This document shows, one piece after another, positions 16,919 through 25,155 of a stretch of DNA of 64,000 nt. Where the stretch lies: assembly GCF_900454025.1 (NCBI RefSeq), contig NZ_UGQM01000001.1, forward strand, positions 4,154,001-4,218,000, given 5' to 3'. Numbering within the stretch: position 1 is the stretch's first letter; each line of letters opens with the position of its first letter. The translations under genes and the position numbers were made by a program. Source of the stretch: Mycolicibacterium gilvum. GTDB lineage: Bacteria > Actinomycetota > Actinomycetes > Mycobacteriales > Mycobacteriaceae. The notes beneath the pieces were generated by a model. That model was not told the DNA's origin, ran no database searches, and was given only the letters and a program-made list of their open reading frames with translations.

Positions 16919-17530
16919 CATCTCGTGCCCCTCGGCCAGTTCCGGCGACGGTTCGCCTTCGAAGCGACGGATCCACTGCTCGCAGAATGCGAACGTCTCG
17001 GCGTGGCCGGTGTCCATGCCCAGCGCGCGTTCCATCACGAGGGCCTGCGAGACGCTGGTCGCGAACACCGTCCACACCACCGGCGGGACGTCGTCGGAGA
17101 TCATCCCGTAGCGCTGCAGCGCATCGGAGATCGCACGGTTCTGCTCCTGCCGGAACCGTTCGGCGTAGTAGACGATCTCCGCGCGCAACGCCTTGCGGTG
17201 GTTGGCCAGTCCCATGAACTCCATCGTCAGCCTGGTGGCCTCGGGGGCCGTACTGAACCTCCACAGGGCCCACAGCGGCTGCGCGGACCGCAGGGCGGTG
17301 GACAGGACCGCGAGGCCCTCCTCGGCCCTGCGGTGGAACACGGCGAGGAAGAGGTCCTCCATGGTGCGGAAGTAATAATGGACCAGTTGCGGTTTGAGTC
17401 CCGCGCGGTCTGCCACCCGACGGGACGTGACCGCCGCGTAGCCCTCCTCGATGAGGAGCTGTTCGGCGGCGTCGAGCAGCACGACGCGATTCTTCGCATC
17501 AGGCGCTCCGATCCGCCGCGACGCTGCCAT
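16901..17530 (-). CDS. TetR-family transcriptional regulator
   Basis: Repressor-type regulator of about 209 residues. The N-terminal helix-turn-helix runs from LLDAAEQLLIEEGYAAVTSR to VADRAGLKPQLVHYYF at about residues 18-55, and the C-terminal helical ligand domain contains FATSVSQALVMERALGMD. ATG 17530 has GGAG 5 nt upstream. It is divergent from a P450; the gap carries a near-perfect palindrome, its best candidate operator. It is the only TetR gene in the window and thus one candidate for the wider GAGAAY-N3-RTTCTC regulon, but its own promoter lacks that motif. Confidence 0.9.
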   Translation of the reverse strand: MAASRRIGAPDAKNRVVLLDAAEQLLIEEGYAAVTSRRVADRAGLKPQLVHYYFRTMEDLFLAVFHRRAEEGLAVLSTALRSAQPLWALWRFSTAPEATRLTMEFMGLANHRKALRAEIVYYAERFRQEQNRAISDALQRYGMISDDVPPVVWTVFATSVSQALVMERALGMDTGHAETFAFCEQWIRRFEGEPSPELAEGHEMAPAQP

Positions 17531-17623
17531 GCTGACTCCGTTCGTGAGTGGGCCCGTGTGCGAGCACGACGCTCCGGTGACTCGCGGTGTCACCCGAGAT
17601 CCTTGACCCTAACTCTTACACCA

Positions 17624-17643
17624 TGCTAAGCAGGTGCTCAGCA
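17624..17643. promoter_or_regulatory. Candidate TetR operator (near-palindrome)
   Basis: TGCTAAGCA-GG-TGCTCAGCA is a palindrome with a single mismatch per arm pair and a 2-bp centre. It lies between the divergent TetR and P450 genes, 94 bp from the TetR start. Size and position suit autoregulation by the TetR protein. Confidence 0.6.
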
Positions 17644-17656
17644 TTTTCATTCTGTT

Positions 17657-17673
17657 GTCGGTGCGACACCGAC
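17657..17673. promoter_or_regulatory. Perfect inverted repeat GTCGGTG-CGA-CACCGAC
   Basis: A second dyad, 13 bp beyond the TGCTAAGCA palindrome and 31 bp upstream of the P450 start. It could be a second operator site or an RNA hairpin in the P450 leader. Confidence 0.45.
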
Positions 17674-17704
17674 CTCACAACCCGCAGCCCGGGAGGCCAT
17701 GGAC

Positions 17705-19003
17705 ATGACGGACACGAGCGACTTCGACACGATCGACTACTTCACCGATCCGTCCCTGGTGCCCGATCCGCATCCGTACTTCGACCACCTGCGCAGCAAG
17801 TGTCCGGTCGTCAAGGAGCCCCACTACGGCGTGCTGGCGGTGACCGGCTACGAGGAGGCCGCGACGGTTCTCAAGGACAGCGACACGTTCTCGTCCTGCA
17901 TCGCCGTCGCCGGCCCGTTCCCGCCGCTGCCGTTCACCCCCGAAGGTGACGACATCACCGACCAGATCACCGCGCACCGGCCGCAGATGCCGATGTTCGA
18001 GCACATGGTCACCATGGATCCGCCGGACCACACCAATGCCCGCTCCCTGCTGAACCGGCTGCTGACGCCGAGCCGGCTGAAGGAGAACGAGGACTTCATG
18101 TGGCGTCTGGCCGACGAGGTCCTCGACGACATCATCGGCGCGGAGCCGGCGGGCCGCTGCGAGTTCCTCACCGCGTACGCAAAGCCGTTCTCGCTGTTGG
18201 TGATCGCCGACATGCTCGGTGTCCCCGAGGCCGACCACGAGGAGTTCCGCACCGTGCTCGGCGCACCGCGCCCGGGTGCCAACGTGGGCTCGCTCGATCA
18301 CAGCGACCTCGTGGGCGCCAATCCGCTGGAGTGGCTCGACGAGAAGTTCATCGGCTACCTGGAGGACCGTCGCAAGGAGCCGCGCGACGACGTGTTGACC
18401 GCGCTGGCCACGGCCAAGTACCCCGACGGTTCGACGCCGCCGGTCATCGAGGTGGTCCGTTCGGCGACGTTCCTGTTCGCGGCCGGACAGGAGACCACCA
18501 CCAAGCTTCTGTCGGCGTCGATGCGGGTCCTGGGCGATCACCCGGAGATCCAGGAGCGGTTGCGCCGCGACCGCACCCGCATCCCGATCTTCGTCGAGGA
18601 GGCGCTGCGGATGGACGCGCCGGTGAAGAGCCAGTTCCGCCTTGCCAAGAAGAACACCAAGGTCGGCGACATGGATGTGCCCGCCGGCACGACGATGATG
18701 GTCTGCCCCGGAGCCGTCAACCGCGATCCGGGCCGCTTCGAGAACCCGCACGAGTTCGACCTGGACCGCAAGAACGTCCGTGAGCACATCGCGTTCGGCC
18801 GCGGCGTGCACTCCTGCCCCGGAGGCCCGCTGGCACGCGTCGAGGGCCGGGTGTCGATCGAACGCATCCTCGACCGGATGGGCGACATCGCCATCGACGA
18901 AGAGCTGCACGGCCCTCCCGGGGACCGCCGCTACAACTACGAGCCGACGTTCATCCTGCGTGGGCTGACCGACATCAACATCACCTTCACCCCGATTCGA
19001 TAG
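17705..19003 (+). CDS. Cytochrome P450
   Basis: A 432-residue soluble bacterial P450 monooxygenase. Oxygen-activating I-helix motif AAGQETTTK near 260, ExxR in EEALRMD near 298, and heme loop AFGRGVHSCPG with ligand C371. ATG 17705 was chosen because GGGAGG is 8 nt upstream; ATG 17699 would leave only 2 nt. It resembles the minus-strand P450 at 60056-61330 across its length (HYGV, TFSSC, GPFP, C-terminal LRGLT), so they are paralogues. No ferredoxin is adjacent; those elsewhere in the window may serve it. Regulated probably by the divergent TetR protein. Confidence 0.93.
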   Translation: MTDTSDFDTIDYFTDPSLVPDPHPYFDHLRSKCPVVKEPHYGVLAVTGYEEAATVLKDSDTFSSCIAVAGPFPPLPFTPEGDDITDQITAHRPQMPMFEHMVTMDPPDHTNARSLLNRLLTPSRLKENEDFMWRLADEVLDDIIGAEPAGRCEFLTAYAKPFSLLVIADMLGVPEADHEEFRTVLGAPRPGANVGSLDHSDLVGANPLEWLDEKFIGYLEDRRKEPRDDVLTALATAKYPDGSTPPVIEVVRSATFLFAAGQETTTKLLSASMRVLGDHPEIQERLRRDRTRIPIFVEEALRMDAPVKSQFRLAKKNTKVGDMDVPAGTTMMVCPGAVNRDPGRFENPHEFDLDRKNVREHIAFGRGVHSCPGGPLARVEGRVSIERILDRMGDIAIDEELHGPPGDRRYNYEPTFILRGLTDINITFTPIR

Positions 19004-19055
19004 TCGGCGAAGCGATTTGCGCACGGTGACCGCGACGGCGTTCTAAACTCCGAAA

Positions 19056-19496
19056 ATGGTGTTCTGCAAAACGCTTCCGCTTCTGGCTGCCCCGGTGGCG
19101 GGTCTGCTCACGGCGAGCGCCGTGATGGCCGGCGGTACCGCCGCGGCACAGCCGCAGATGCATCACGTCAAGTACACGGTCGGCGCCAGCCAGGACGTCG
19201 TGAACGCGGAGATCTACTACCGCGAGAAGGATCCGCCGAACTGGGCCGAGTACAGCCACAACCCGTATCTGTACACCCCGAACCAGGAAGCGACACTGGG
19301 CCCCAACAAGCCCTGGGTGTTCGAGACGTGGCTGGCAGACCCCAATCAGTGGTCGATGGTCGTCGTGGGCCTGCCCACCGAGACGACACCACCGCTCGCC
19401 GAGCCGGGATTCGTGTGCGAACTGCGCGTCGACGACGTCGTCGTCGCCACCGATTCGGGCCTGCGGGGCGCGCTCTGCTCGCAGCGCCCCTGGTAG
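19056..19496 (+). CDS. Small secreted protein, unknown function
   Basis: A 146-residue protein with a signal peptide (hydrophobic LLAAPVAGLLTASAVMAGGT, cleavage after a site such as AAA-QPQ near residue 30). The mature part is about 115 residues with two Cys (VCELRVDD and LCSQRPW) likely forming a disulfide. It contains YTVGASQDVVNAEIYYRE, and I recall similar small exported proteins in mycobacteria without a known role. It converges on another small secreted-protein gene 18 bp away. No enzyme motif seen. Confidence 0.75.
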   Translation: MVFCKTLPLLAAPVAGLLTASAVMAGGTAAAQPQMHHVKYTVGASQDVVNAEIYYREKDPPNWAEYSHNPYLYTPNQEATLGPNKPWVFETWLADPNQWSMVVVGLPTETTPPLAEPGFVCELRVDDVVVATDSGLRGALCSQRPW

Positions 19497-19514
19497 TCCG
19501 CTACTGGTAGTCCG

Positions 19515-19943
19515 CTACTGCGGAGGCGGATTCCCGCCGCCCACCGAGGCGTCGCCGCGCTCCCAGTAGGAACGGTTGTCCTTCGCAATACAGGTCAGGA
19601 ACAGACCGTCCGGCGCTTGCGCGACCTCACCGTCGAGTGCCGGGCACAGGTCACCGACGTTCTTGACGCCGTGCATCTCCGGTGAACGGAACCATCGCGG
19701 TTCGTAGCGCCGCGGTGAGCCACAGAACACCAGGCGACCCCAGTCGGTCACGCCGAACGCGTAGTACGTGGTGTTCGCGCAGTACGAACCCAGGACGACG
19801 TTGGGCTGGATTCCGGGTGTGCAGTTGGGATAGTTGCACTCCCCTCCGGGCGGCGGCGGTGGCGGGAGTGCCGCTGCCGGCGCAGCCGTGATCAGAGCCG
19901 GAGCCGCCAGAGCAGCAGCAAGCGCCACGACGAGGGATCGCAT
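19515..19943 (-). CDS. Small secreted Cys-rich protein, unknown function
   Basis: A 142-residue protein with signal peptide MRSLVVALAAALAAPALIT and a Pro-rich linker, then a mature domain with six Cys (CNYPNC, SYCANTTYY, FCGSPRRY, LCPALDG, TCIAKDN), probably three disulfides. Not a recognised family. ATG 19943 was chosen at the start of the signal peptide; the frame stays open far upstream, but that part is antisense to the next gene and meaningless. A regulon-type dyad lies 21 bp upstream, so it may belong to the same response as the catabolic genes. Confidence 0.72.
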   Translation of the reverse strand: MRSLVVALAAALAAPALITAAPAAALPPPPPPGGECNYPNCTPGIQPNVVLGSYCANTTYYAFGVTDWGRLVFCGSPRRYEPRWFRSPEMHGVKNVGDLCPALDGEVAQAPDGLFLTCIAKDNRSYWERGDASVGGGNPPPQ

Positions 19944-19963
19944 TGGCACATTTTCCCATGCGG

Positions 19964-19978
19964 CGGAACGAAATTCTC
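19964..19978. promoter_or_regulatory. Regulon dyad CGGAAC-GAA-ATTCTC
   Basis: Matches 10 of 12 positions, with the half distal to the minus-strand secreted-protein gene perfect (GAGAAT on that strand). It is 21 bp from that gene's ATG and 44 bp from the divergent plus-strand gene, so it could serve either. Confidence 0.5.
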
Positions 19979-20021
19979 GCTTTTGAAGAGCACAACTCCA
20001 GGCGACGATAGGCTGGACCCC

Positions 20022-20540
20022 ATGGGTGCAACACGGGTGATCGGCGGCATCGCGGCGACAGCAGTCACCGCCCTCGCGAGTGTGGGCATCGCACCGGTGG
20101 CCCAGGCCCAGGACTGGGGTGTCGACATCAGCGGCACCTGGAGCGTGTACTCCGACGGCGCCTGGGCCAGGACCAACGAGGTGAAGATCAAGGAGAAATC
20201 GGTCCTGGAGACCTGGACGGTGTCGACCACCTGCGTCAGTCCCATCGAGTGCAGCGGTGTGGTCAAGAGCAGCCTGGGCTGGGAAGGCACGGCACGGCTG
20301 GACGACTTCTGGTTCATCGAGCACGTCGTCCCGAACTGGATGCCCTGCCCGAACGGCACTTTCGCGACCGGCTACCAGAAGTTCATCCTGTGGGGCATGG
20401 ACACCGTCAAGGAGCGACGGATCACGAAGTTCATCAAGACCTTCGCCGGACGCAACGTCACCAAGAGCGACAGCGGCGCCTGTGGCGTCAACAAGTCGAA
20501 GGTGATCGAACTGCCGGTCCGGATGGACAAGCTCTCCTAA
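20022..20540 (+). CDS. Small secreted protein, unknown function
   Basis: A 172-residue protein with signal peptide (VIGGIAATAVTALASVGIAP, cleavage near AQA-QDW at about residue 29). The mature domain has four Cys (TTCVSPIEC, MPCPNGTF, SGACGVNK) and the pattern DISGTWSVYSDGAWARTNEV, suggesting a beta-rich exported protein. Not a family I can name. The Cys-Pro-Gly/Asn-rich segment is loosely like that of the secreted protein at 38903. It is convergent with the end of the mce operon. Confidence 0.72.
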   Translation: MGATRVIGGIAATAVTALASVGIAPVAQAQDWGVDISGTWSVYSDGAWARTNEVKIKEKSVLETWTVSTTCVSPIECSGVVKSSLGWEGTARLDDFWFIEHVVPNWMPCPNGTFATGYQKFILWGMDTVKERRITKFIKTFAGRNVTKSDSGACGVNKSKVIELPVRMDKLS

Positions 20541-20580
20541 TCGGTTCGGGCCCAATCAGTTCGGGCCCTCACAGCACGAA

Positions 20581-20605
20581 ACCCCCACCGCGGTGCGGAA
20601 GGGGT
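20581..20605. terminator. Possible terminator between secreted-protein gene and mceF
   Basis: ACCCC (20581-20585) pairs with GGGGT (20601-20605) around a CACCGCGGTG palindrome, between two convergent genes. Just before it, GTTCGGGCCC occurs twice as a direct repeat (20544-20553 and 20559-20568). No T-tract. Confidence 0.45.
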
Positions 20606-20621
20606 CCCGTCCTGTATGTCC

Positions 20622-22316
20622 TCACATCGGCAGCAGGTCCTTCCAGCTCTTCGGCGTCCCACCCGGTGTCACGTTGCTGATCTGGTGCATCGCGCCGTCA
20701 GGCGACAGGTACTGCCCGGTGTTCGGATCGTAGGCCGCGGTGGCGACCGACGGACCACCGGATGCATTGCCGCCGAACGCACTCGGCGCGGCCGGGACCG
20801 CCCCTCCCGGAGGCGCGGGGACAGCCTGATTCGGCAGCAGCGGACCCTGACCCGGCGGTAGGACCGCGGGCGGCGCCGGTGGGACGAACAGCGGCTGCGA
20901 CGGGGCCGGCGCGACGCCGGGCGCCGGCGGTCCCGGGGGCCCCACCGGGAACGGCGGGGTTCCGGGCTCGGACACCGGCGGCGTCCCGGCTCGCTGTGCT
21001 CCCGGCGGTAACGGCGTGCCCTGCACCGGCGCGTGGATGCGCTCGTCACCGGAGACCCGGTCGTCGATCGGAACGCCCTGCGCGACGAGATTCGGGTCGA
21101 ACGGGTAGGGGCCGAGAAGGTGCTGACGGATGGCCGTCGGCACGAAACCGCGCGGGTCGTTGCACAGTTCGACTGTGGGAGCGCGCTTTCCGGGATGTTC
21201 CAGGCAAGGATAGTTGCGCGCGCCGCGGACGTTCATCGGCGAGTCCTGCGGAAGCTTGCAGTACAGGCCGTCCGGGGTGTCGATGGTGGTCTCGTCCTCA
21301 GGTGACCGCCATTGCGACGACGGCAGGAACCCGACCGAGCACGGGTTCGGATCGCTGATCGTCAGCGCGAAGTCGCCCATCGGCAGACCCGTGGGGCTGT
21401 TCTGCGGCAGGCCGAACGACTGCTGGGCGGCGATGATGCCGGGGAACAGCACGAGAAGCTGTTCGAGCGCCGGGTTGTAGGTCAACAACGTCTGCCCCAC
21501 CGTGCTCATGTTCGCAAGCAGGATGGGCAGTGTCGGCTTGATCTGATTCAGAAGCGAACTCACCTCCTGGGCGAACCCGGGGCCCTGCTGCAGCAGCGCC
21601 CGCACCTGCGGGTCGTTCTGCACCACCTGCGCCGAGATACCGTTCAGGCTGCGCGCCCACGTCCGGATGGCGTCGGTGGTCTCGGCTTGCGATTCCAGCA
21701 GCGGTCCACTGTCGTCGATGAGTGCGCGGGTCTGCTCGGAGATCCCGTTCATGTCCTCGGCGAGGGTGGTGGCCGAATCGAGCAGCGACCCGAACTCGGG
21801 ACCGGCCCCGTTGAACGCCTTGAACGTCTCGTCGAGCAGATCGGGGATCCGGTCCTTCGGCAGGCTGCCCACCAACGCGCTCATCTGATCGAGCATCGGG
21901 CCGACCTGCTGCGGAATCGTGGTGTTGGACACCGGGATCCGGGACCCGTCCTCCAGGAAAGGCCCCTGGTCGGTCTGCGGGAGGAGTTCGACGTACTGCT
22001 CGCCGACCGCCGACACACTGCGCACCTCGGCGCGCAGATCAGCGGGGATCTCGGGCGAGGTGTCCAGCGACAGAATCGCTTCCGCGCCGTTCTCGGTCAG
22101 GTTGACCTCGGTGACCTTGCCCACCTGCACACCGCGGTAGGTCACGTTGCTGAAGCGGTACAGACCTCCCGAGGCGGGCAGTTCCAGTGTCACCGCGAGG
22201 CGGCCGATGCCGAGCAGCGTGGGTACCTGCATGTAGGAGAAGATCATCACGGCCACGCCGACGATCGACGCGATGGTGAAGATGATCAGCTGGTTCCGGA
22301 CGAAACGGGTCAGCAT
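20622..22316 (-). CDS. mceF: MCE-family protein MceF
   Basis: A 564-residue last member of the six-protein MCE set. One N-terminal transmembrane helix (IIFTIASIVGVAVMIFSYMQ) precedes the MCE domain (residues ~40-115, with NVTYRGVQVGKV), a long helical needle region and a Pro/Gly/Ala-rich C-terminal tail (~400-530). MCE subunits build the periplasmic channel that feeds lipids to the YrbE permease. ATG 22316 overlaps the mceE stop (TGATG). Two Cys pairs in the C-terminal part (NPCSVGF, YCKLP, YPCLEH, ELCND) may form disulfides. Confidence 0.93.
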   Translation of the reverse strand: MLTRFVRNQLIIFTIASIVGVAVMIFSYMQVPTLLGIGRLAVTLELPASGGLYRFSNVTYRGVQVGKVTEVNLTENGAEAILSLDTSPEIPADLRAEVRSVSAVGEQYVELLPQTDQGPFLEDGSRIPVSNTTIPQQVGPMLDQMSALVGSLPKDRIPDLLDETFKAFNGAGPEFGSLLDSATTLAEDMNGISEQTRALIDDSGPLLESQAETTDAIRTWARSLNGISAQVVQNDPQVRALLQQGPGFAQEVSSLLNQIKPTLPILLANMSTVGQTLLTYNPALEQLLVLFPGIIAAQQSFGLPQNSPTGLPMGDFALTISDPNPCSVGFLPSSQWRSPEDETTIDTPDGLYCKLPQDSPMNVRGARNYPCLEHPGKRAPTVELCNDPRGFVPTAIRQHLLGPYPFDPNLVAQGVPIDDRVSGDERIHAPVQGTPLPPGAQRAGTPPVSEPGTPPFPVGPPGPPAPGVAPAPSQPLFVPPAPPAVLPPGQGPLLPNQAVPAPPGGAVPAAPSAFGGNASGGPSVATAAYDPNTGQYLSPDGAMHQISNVTPGGTPKSWKDLLPM

Positions 22317-23647
22317 CAGCCACCCCCTCCCGGAGTCGGTGCCGCGGGCGGCACAGGTGCGGGCGCCGCTTCGGCGCCGTAGGGCCCGGCGAAGATGTTG
22401 CCCGACGTGATCGGTTGCGACTGCGGTAGCCAGGGCGCCGCCGGCGGCGGCGGTGTGACGGGCAGCAGCGGCTCGGACATCGGCGGCAATGCCGGTGTGG
22501 CCGCAGCCCCTTCCGCCGGGGCGGGTATCGCCTCGGCCGGAGGCGGTGCCACACCGATCTTCAGCGGGTCGTACGAGTAGTTCAGGTAGTACGGATCACC
22601 CGGCGCCGGAATCAACTTCGCGTTCTCGTCACCCCATCGCGTGCCCAGTAGCAGCGTTTTCTTCAACCGCGGATAGGTGATGTCGAAGATCGCGTACAGG
22701 TTGATGTAGTCGCCCTTGGTGATTCGGTCGGCGAACGTCGGACCGTACGGGAAGGCAGACGCCCACAACAGTGCGAGGTTCAGGTCGGGACCGACGTCGG
22801 CCAGCGCACCGAGGATCGGGCCCAGGTTCTCGAGATTCTTCACCAGGTCGTCACCTGCGTCGTTGACCAGTTGCGTTGCGGTGTCGCTGAACGTGCCGAG
22901 CCTGTCCAGCGCGGTGGTGAACTGCGGCCGTTCCTGGATCAGGACGTCGATGGCCGGCGGGATCTCGGTGAGCGCACGGTCGATCACCTGCTGCTGGTTC
23001 GCGAAAGTGCCGGCCACCCGGCGGAGCTGCTGAATCGACGCGACGATGTCCTCGCGCTGCTCGGCCAGCACGCCGACGAAATTGTCGAGACGCTGCAGTA
23101 GCTCGCGGGCATCGTCCTCCCGTCCCGCCAGGCCGGTGCTCATGTTGTGGATGATGTCGCCGATCTGACCGAGGCCGCCCCCGTTGGCGACCGTCGACAG
23201 GGACGACAGCGTCTGCTCGGTCGTCGGATAGGTCGACGACTCGTTCAGCGGCAGCGTCGACCCAGGCTGAAGCCGTCCGCTCGGCGACTCTCCCAGCGGT
23301 GGATTCAATGCCAGGTGCATCGACCCGAGGAGGCTGGTCTGGCCGACCGTGGCCACAGCGTTCGCCGGGATCACCACGTCCGGCTTGATCGAGACCTCGA
23401 CATCGGCGTGCCAGTTCTGCACTGTCATCTTGCCGACGCTGCCGACCACGACGTCGTCGATCATCACCGGTGAATTCGATTCCAGCGTCGCCACATTGGG
23501 GACCTGGATGTGATAGGTCACCGCGTCCCCGCCGCGCCCCTCCGCCCCGGGCAACGGGAGGGAGTTCACCCCCTCGAAGGCGCATCCGGACAGCGTGACC
23601 GCGACGGCGCAGCCCACCGCGGCCAACGACTTCACACTGCGCATCAT
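22316..23647 (-). CDS. mceE: MCE-family lipoprotein MceE
   Basis: A 443-residue lipoprotein member of the Mce complex (the LprN position in mce operons). The signal peptide ends in lipobox LSGC, with the lipidated Cys at residue 22. The MCE domain follows (SNSPVMIDDVVVGSVGKM near 60-77), then a helical needle segment and a Pro-rich tail. It would anchor the Mce tube at the membrane face. The start overlaps the mceD stop (ATGATG over TGA). In the same frame the open stretch continues upstream, antisense-free but overlapping mceD, and is not coding. Confidence 0.93.
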   Translation of the reverse strand: MMRSVKSLAAVGCAVAVTLSGCAFEGVNSLPLPGAEGRGGDAVTYHIQVPNVATLESNSPVMIDDVVVGSVGKMTVQNWHADVEVSIKPDVVIPANAVATVGQTSLLGSMHLALNPPLGESPSGRLQPGSTLPLNESSTYPTTEQTLSSLSTVANGGGLGQIGDIIHNMSTGLAGREDDARELLQRLDNFVGVLAEQREDIVASIQQLRRVAGTFANQQQVIDRALTEIPPAIDVLIQERPQFTTALDRLGTFSDTATQLVNDAGDDLVKNLENLGPILGALADVGPDLNLALLWASAFPYGPTFADRITKGDYINLYAIFDITYPRLKKTLLLGTRWGDENAKLIPAPGDPYYLNYSYDPLKIGVAPPPAEAIPAPAEGAAATPALPPMSEPLLPVTPPPPAAPWLPQSQPITSGNIFAGPYGAEAAPAPVPPAAPTPGGGG

Positions 23648-25155
23648 GATGGCGGCGTCCCTTCTGCGGGTAGCAGAGGCGCATTCGGCGCCACCGGAGG
23701 TGCGGCCGGTGCACCGGGCGGCAACAGCAGCCCGTCCACGGTCGTGGGCGCCGGCCCTGCCGCCGGAGCCGGCGGGATGTTCGACAGGATCCTCGGCGGA
23801 CCCGGGATCGGGGCGCCGGGGAACAACGCCGGCGAAGGGGTTGCAGGCGCGTCGGGATCCGGCTGGTAGATCCCGCGCGGCCCCGGAGGCGCGCCCCAGC
23901 CCGGTGGGGGCGGGATGTCTCCCGCACCGGTGTAGGCCGACACCGTCGGAGGGATCTCCGGGGGATCCCCGGGCCCGGCACCACCGGGCGCGAGCTTCGG
24001 GTCCGTGTAGATCAGCCGGTCCGGGCTGACAGCAGGACGCAGGTACGCGTTGATCGGGAACGGCAGGTTGCCGAAGTTGACCAGACGCAGTGCGGGACCG
24101 AGGTATTGGGCGCACAGCTTCGCAGTCTCGGGAGCGGTGGTGTTCGCGACTCCGCCGATCAGACCGCAGACGAACCAGACCGGATTGGAGAAGTTCGAGA
24201 CCGAGAACGCGCCGGTCACCGAGCCACCGTTCGGGTAGTAGATGTTCTCGAAGTTCGCGATCGCGTTCGGGGTGATGTGCAGGACGTTCTCCAGCGCCAG
24301 TCGGTTGTCGGCCAGCACCTGCGTCACCTGCCCGAGGCTGCGGATCTGTTCCACCGTCGCATCCCTGCTGCCGGCGACGAACCTCTGCACCTCGCCGATG
24401 GCGAACGACAGATCGGTCAACGCGGCGTCCAGATCCGACCGGTTGTCGTTCACGACGCTGGTCAGTGTCGCCAACCGATTCTGGAACAGGACGATCTGAT
24501 CCTTGCTGTCGCGCAGAGCGGTGACAAAGATCTGCAGGTTCTTGATGATGTCGACGATGTTGCCGCTGCCCTCGGCGAAGATCCGTGCCGCGCCGGACAG
24601 CTGTCGCAGCGTCTCGCGCAGCTTGTCGCCGTTGCCCTCCATCGCATTCGCCGCGCTGTCCACGAAGCGTGAGATGGAGGTGCCCGACGCGCCGGCCTGC
24701 GGACCGAGTTCCTCCGACAACCGCATCAGCTGGGTCTTGACCTCGTCCCATTCGACCGGAATCGCAGTGCGCTCCTTGGGGATCACTCCCCCGTCGGCCA
24801 TGGTCGCGCCGTCACCTTCCCGGTAGGCCGGGGTCAGCTGGACGTAGCGCGCCGCCACCAGGTTCTGCGCGACGATCACGGCTTTGGCGTTCGCCGGAAT
24901 CTGCACATCTCGGTCGACCTTGAGCGTCATCTTGGTCTGCGTGCCCTCGGGCTCGATCTTGTCGATCGTGCCGACCTCGACGCCCGAGACCCTTACCTCG
25001 TCACCGGGATAGATCGCGGTCGCGGTCGGGAAGTACGCCGTGATCGTCATGGGTCCGAAGAAGACCTGCCGGACGAGGAACGCAGCGCCGGTGACGAGCA
25101 GGATGGCCAGCAGGATCGCGGTGCCGGCCACCCACCGCTTACGGGTTGCCATCAT
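23644..25155 (-). CDS. mceD: MCE-family protein MceD
   Basis: A 503-residue MCE protein with an N-terminal transmembrane helix (WVAGTAILLAILLVTGAAFL), an MCE domain (GDEVRVSGVEVGTIDKIEP near 50-68), a helical needle region, and a Pro/Gly-rich tail after about residue 370. ATG 25155 (first of a double ATG) was chosen; it lies inside the last codons of mceC (17-bp overlap). The longer in-frame start at 25209 would overlap mceC further without a ribosome site. Confidence 0.92.
   Translation of the reverse strand: MMATRKRWVAGTAILLAILLVTGAAFLVRQVFFGPMTITAYFPTATAIYPGDEVRVSGVEVGTIDKIEPEGTQTKMTLKVDRDVQIPANAKAVIVAQNLVAARYVQLTPAYREGDGATMADGGVIPKERTAIPVEWDEVKTQLMRLSEELGPQAGASGTSISRFVDSAANAMEGNGDKLRETLRQLSGAARIFAEGSGNIVDIIKNLQIFVTALRDSKDQIVLFQNRLATLTSVVNDNRSDLDAALTDLSFAIGEVQRFVAGSRDATVEQIRSLGQVTQVLADNRLALENVLHITPNAIANFENIYYPNGGSVTGAFSVSNFSNPVWFVCGLIGGVANTTAPETAKLCAQYLGPALRLVNFGNLPFPINAYLRPAVSPDRLIYTDPKLAPGGAGPGDPPEIPPTVSAYTGAGDIPPPPGWGAPPGPRGIYQPDPDAPATPSPALFPGAPIPGPPRILSNIPPAPAAGPAPTTVDGLLLPPGAPAAPPVAPNAPLLPAEGTPPS

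Noticed and set aside
23648..24751. Upstream in-frame extension of mceE giving an 811-residue product
   Set aside because: The extension lies within mceD in another frame, is Arg-rich without a domain, and the lipoprotein signal peptide starts exactly at 23647.
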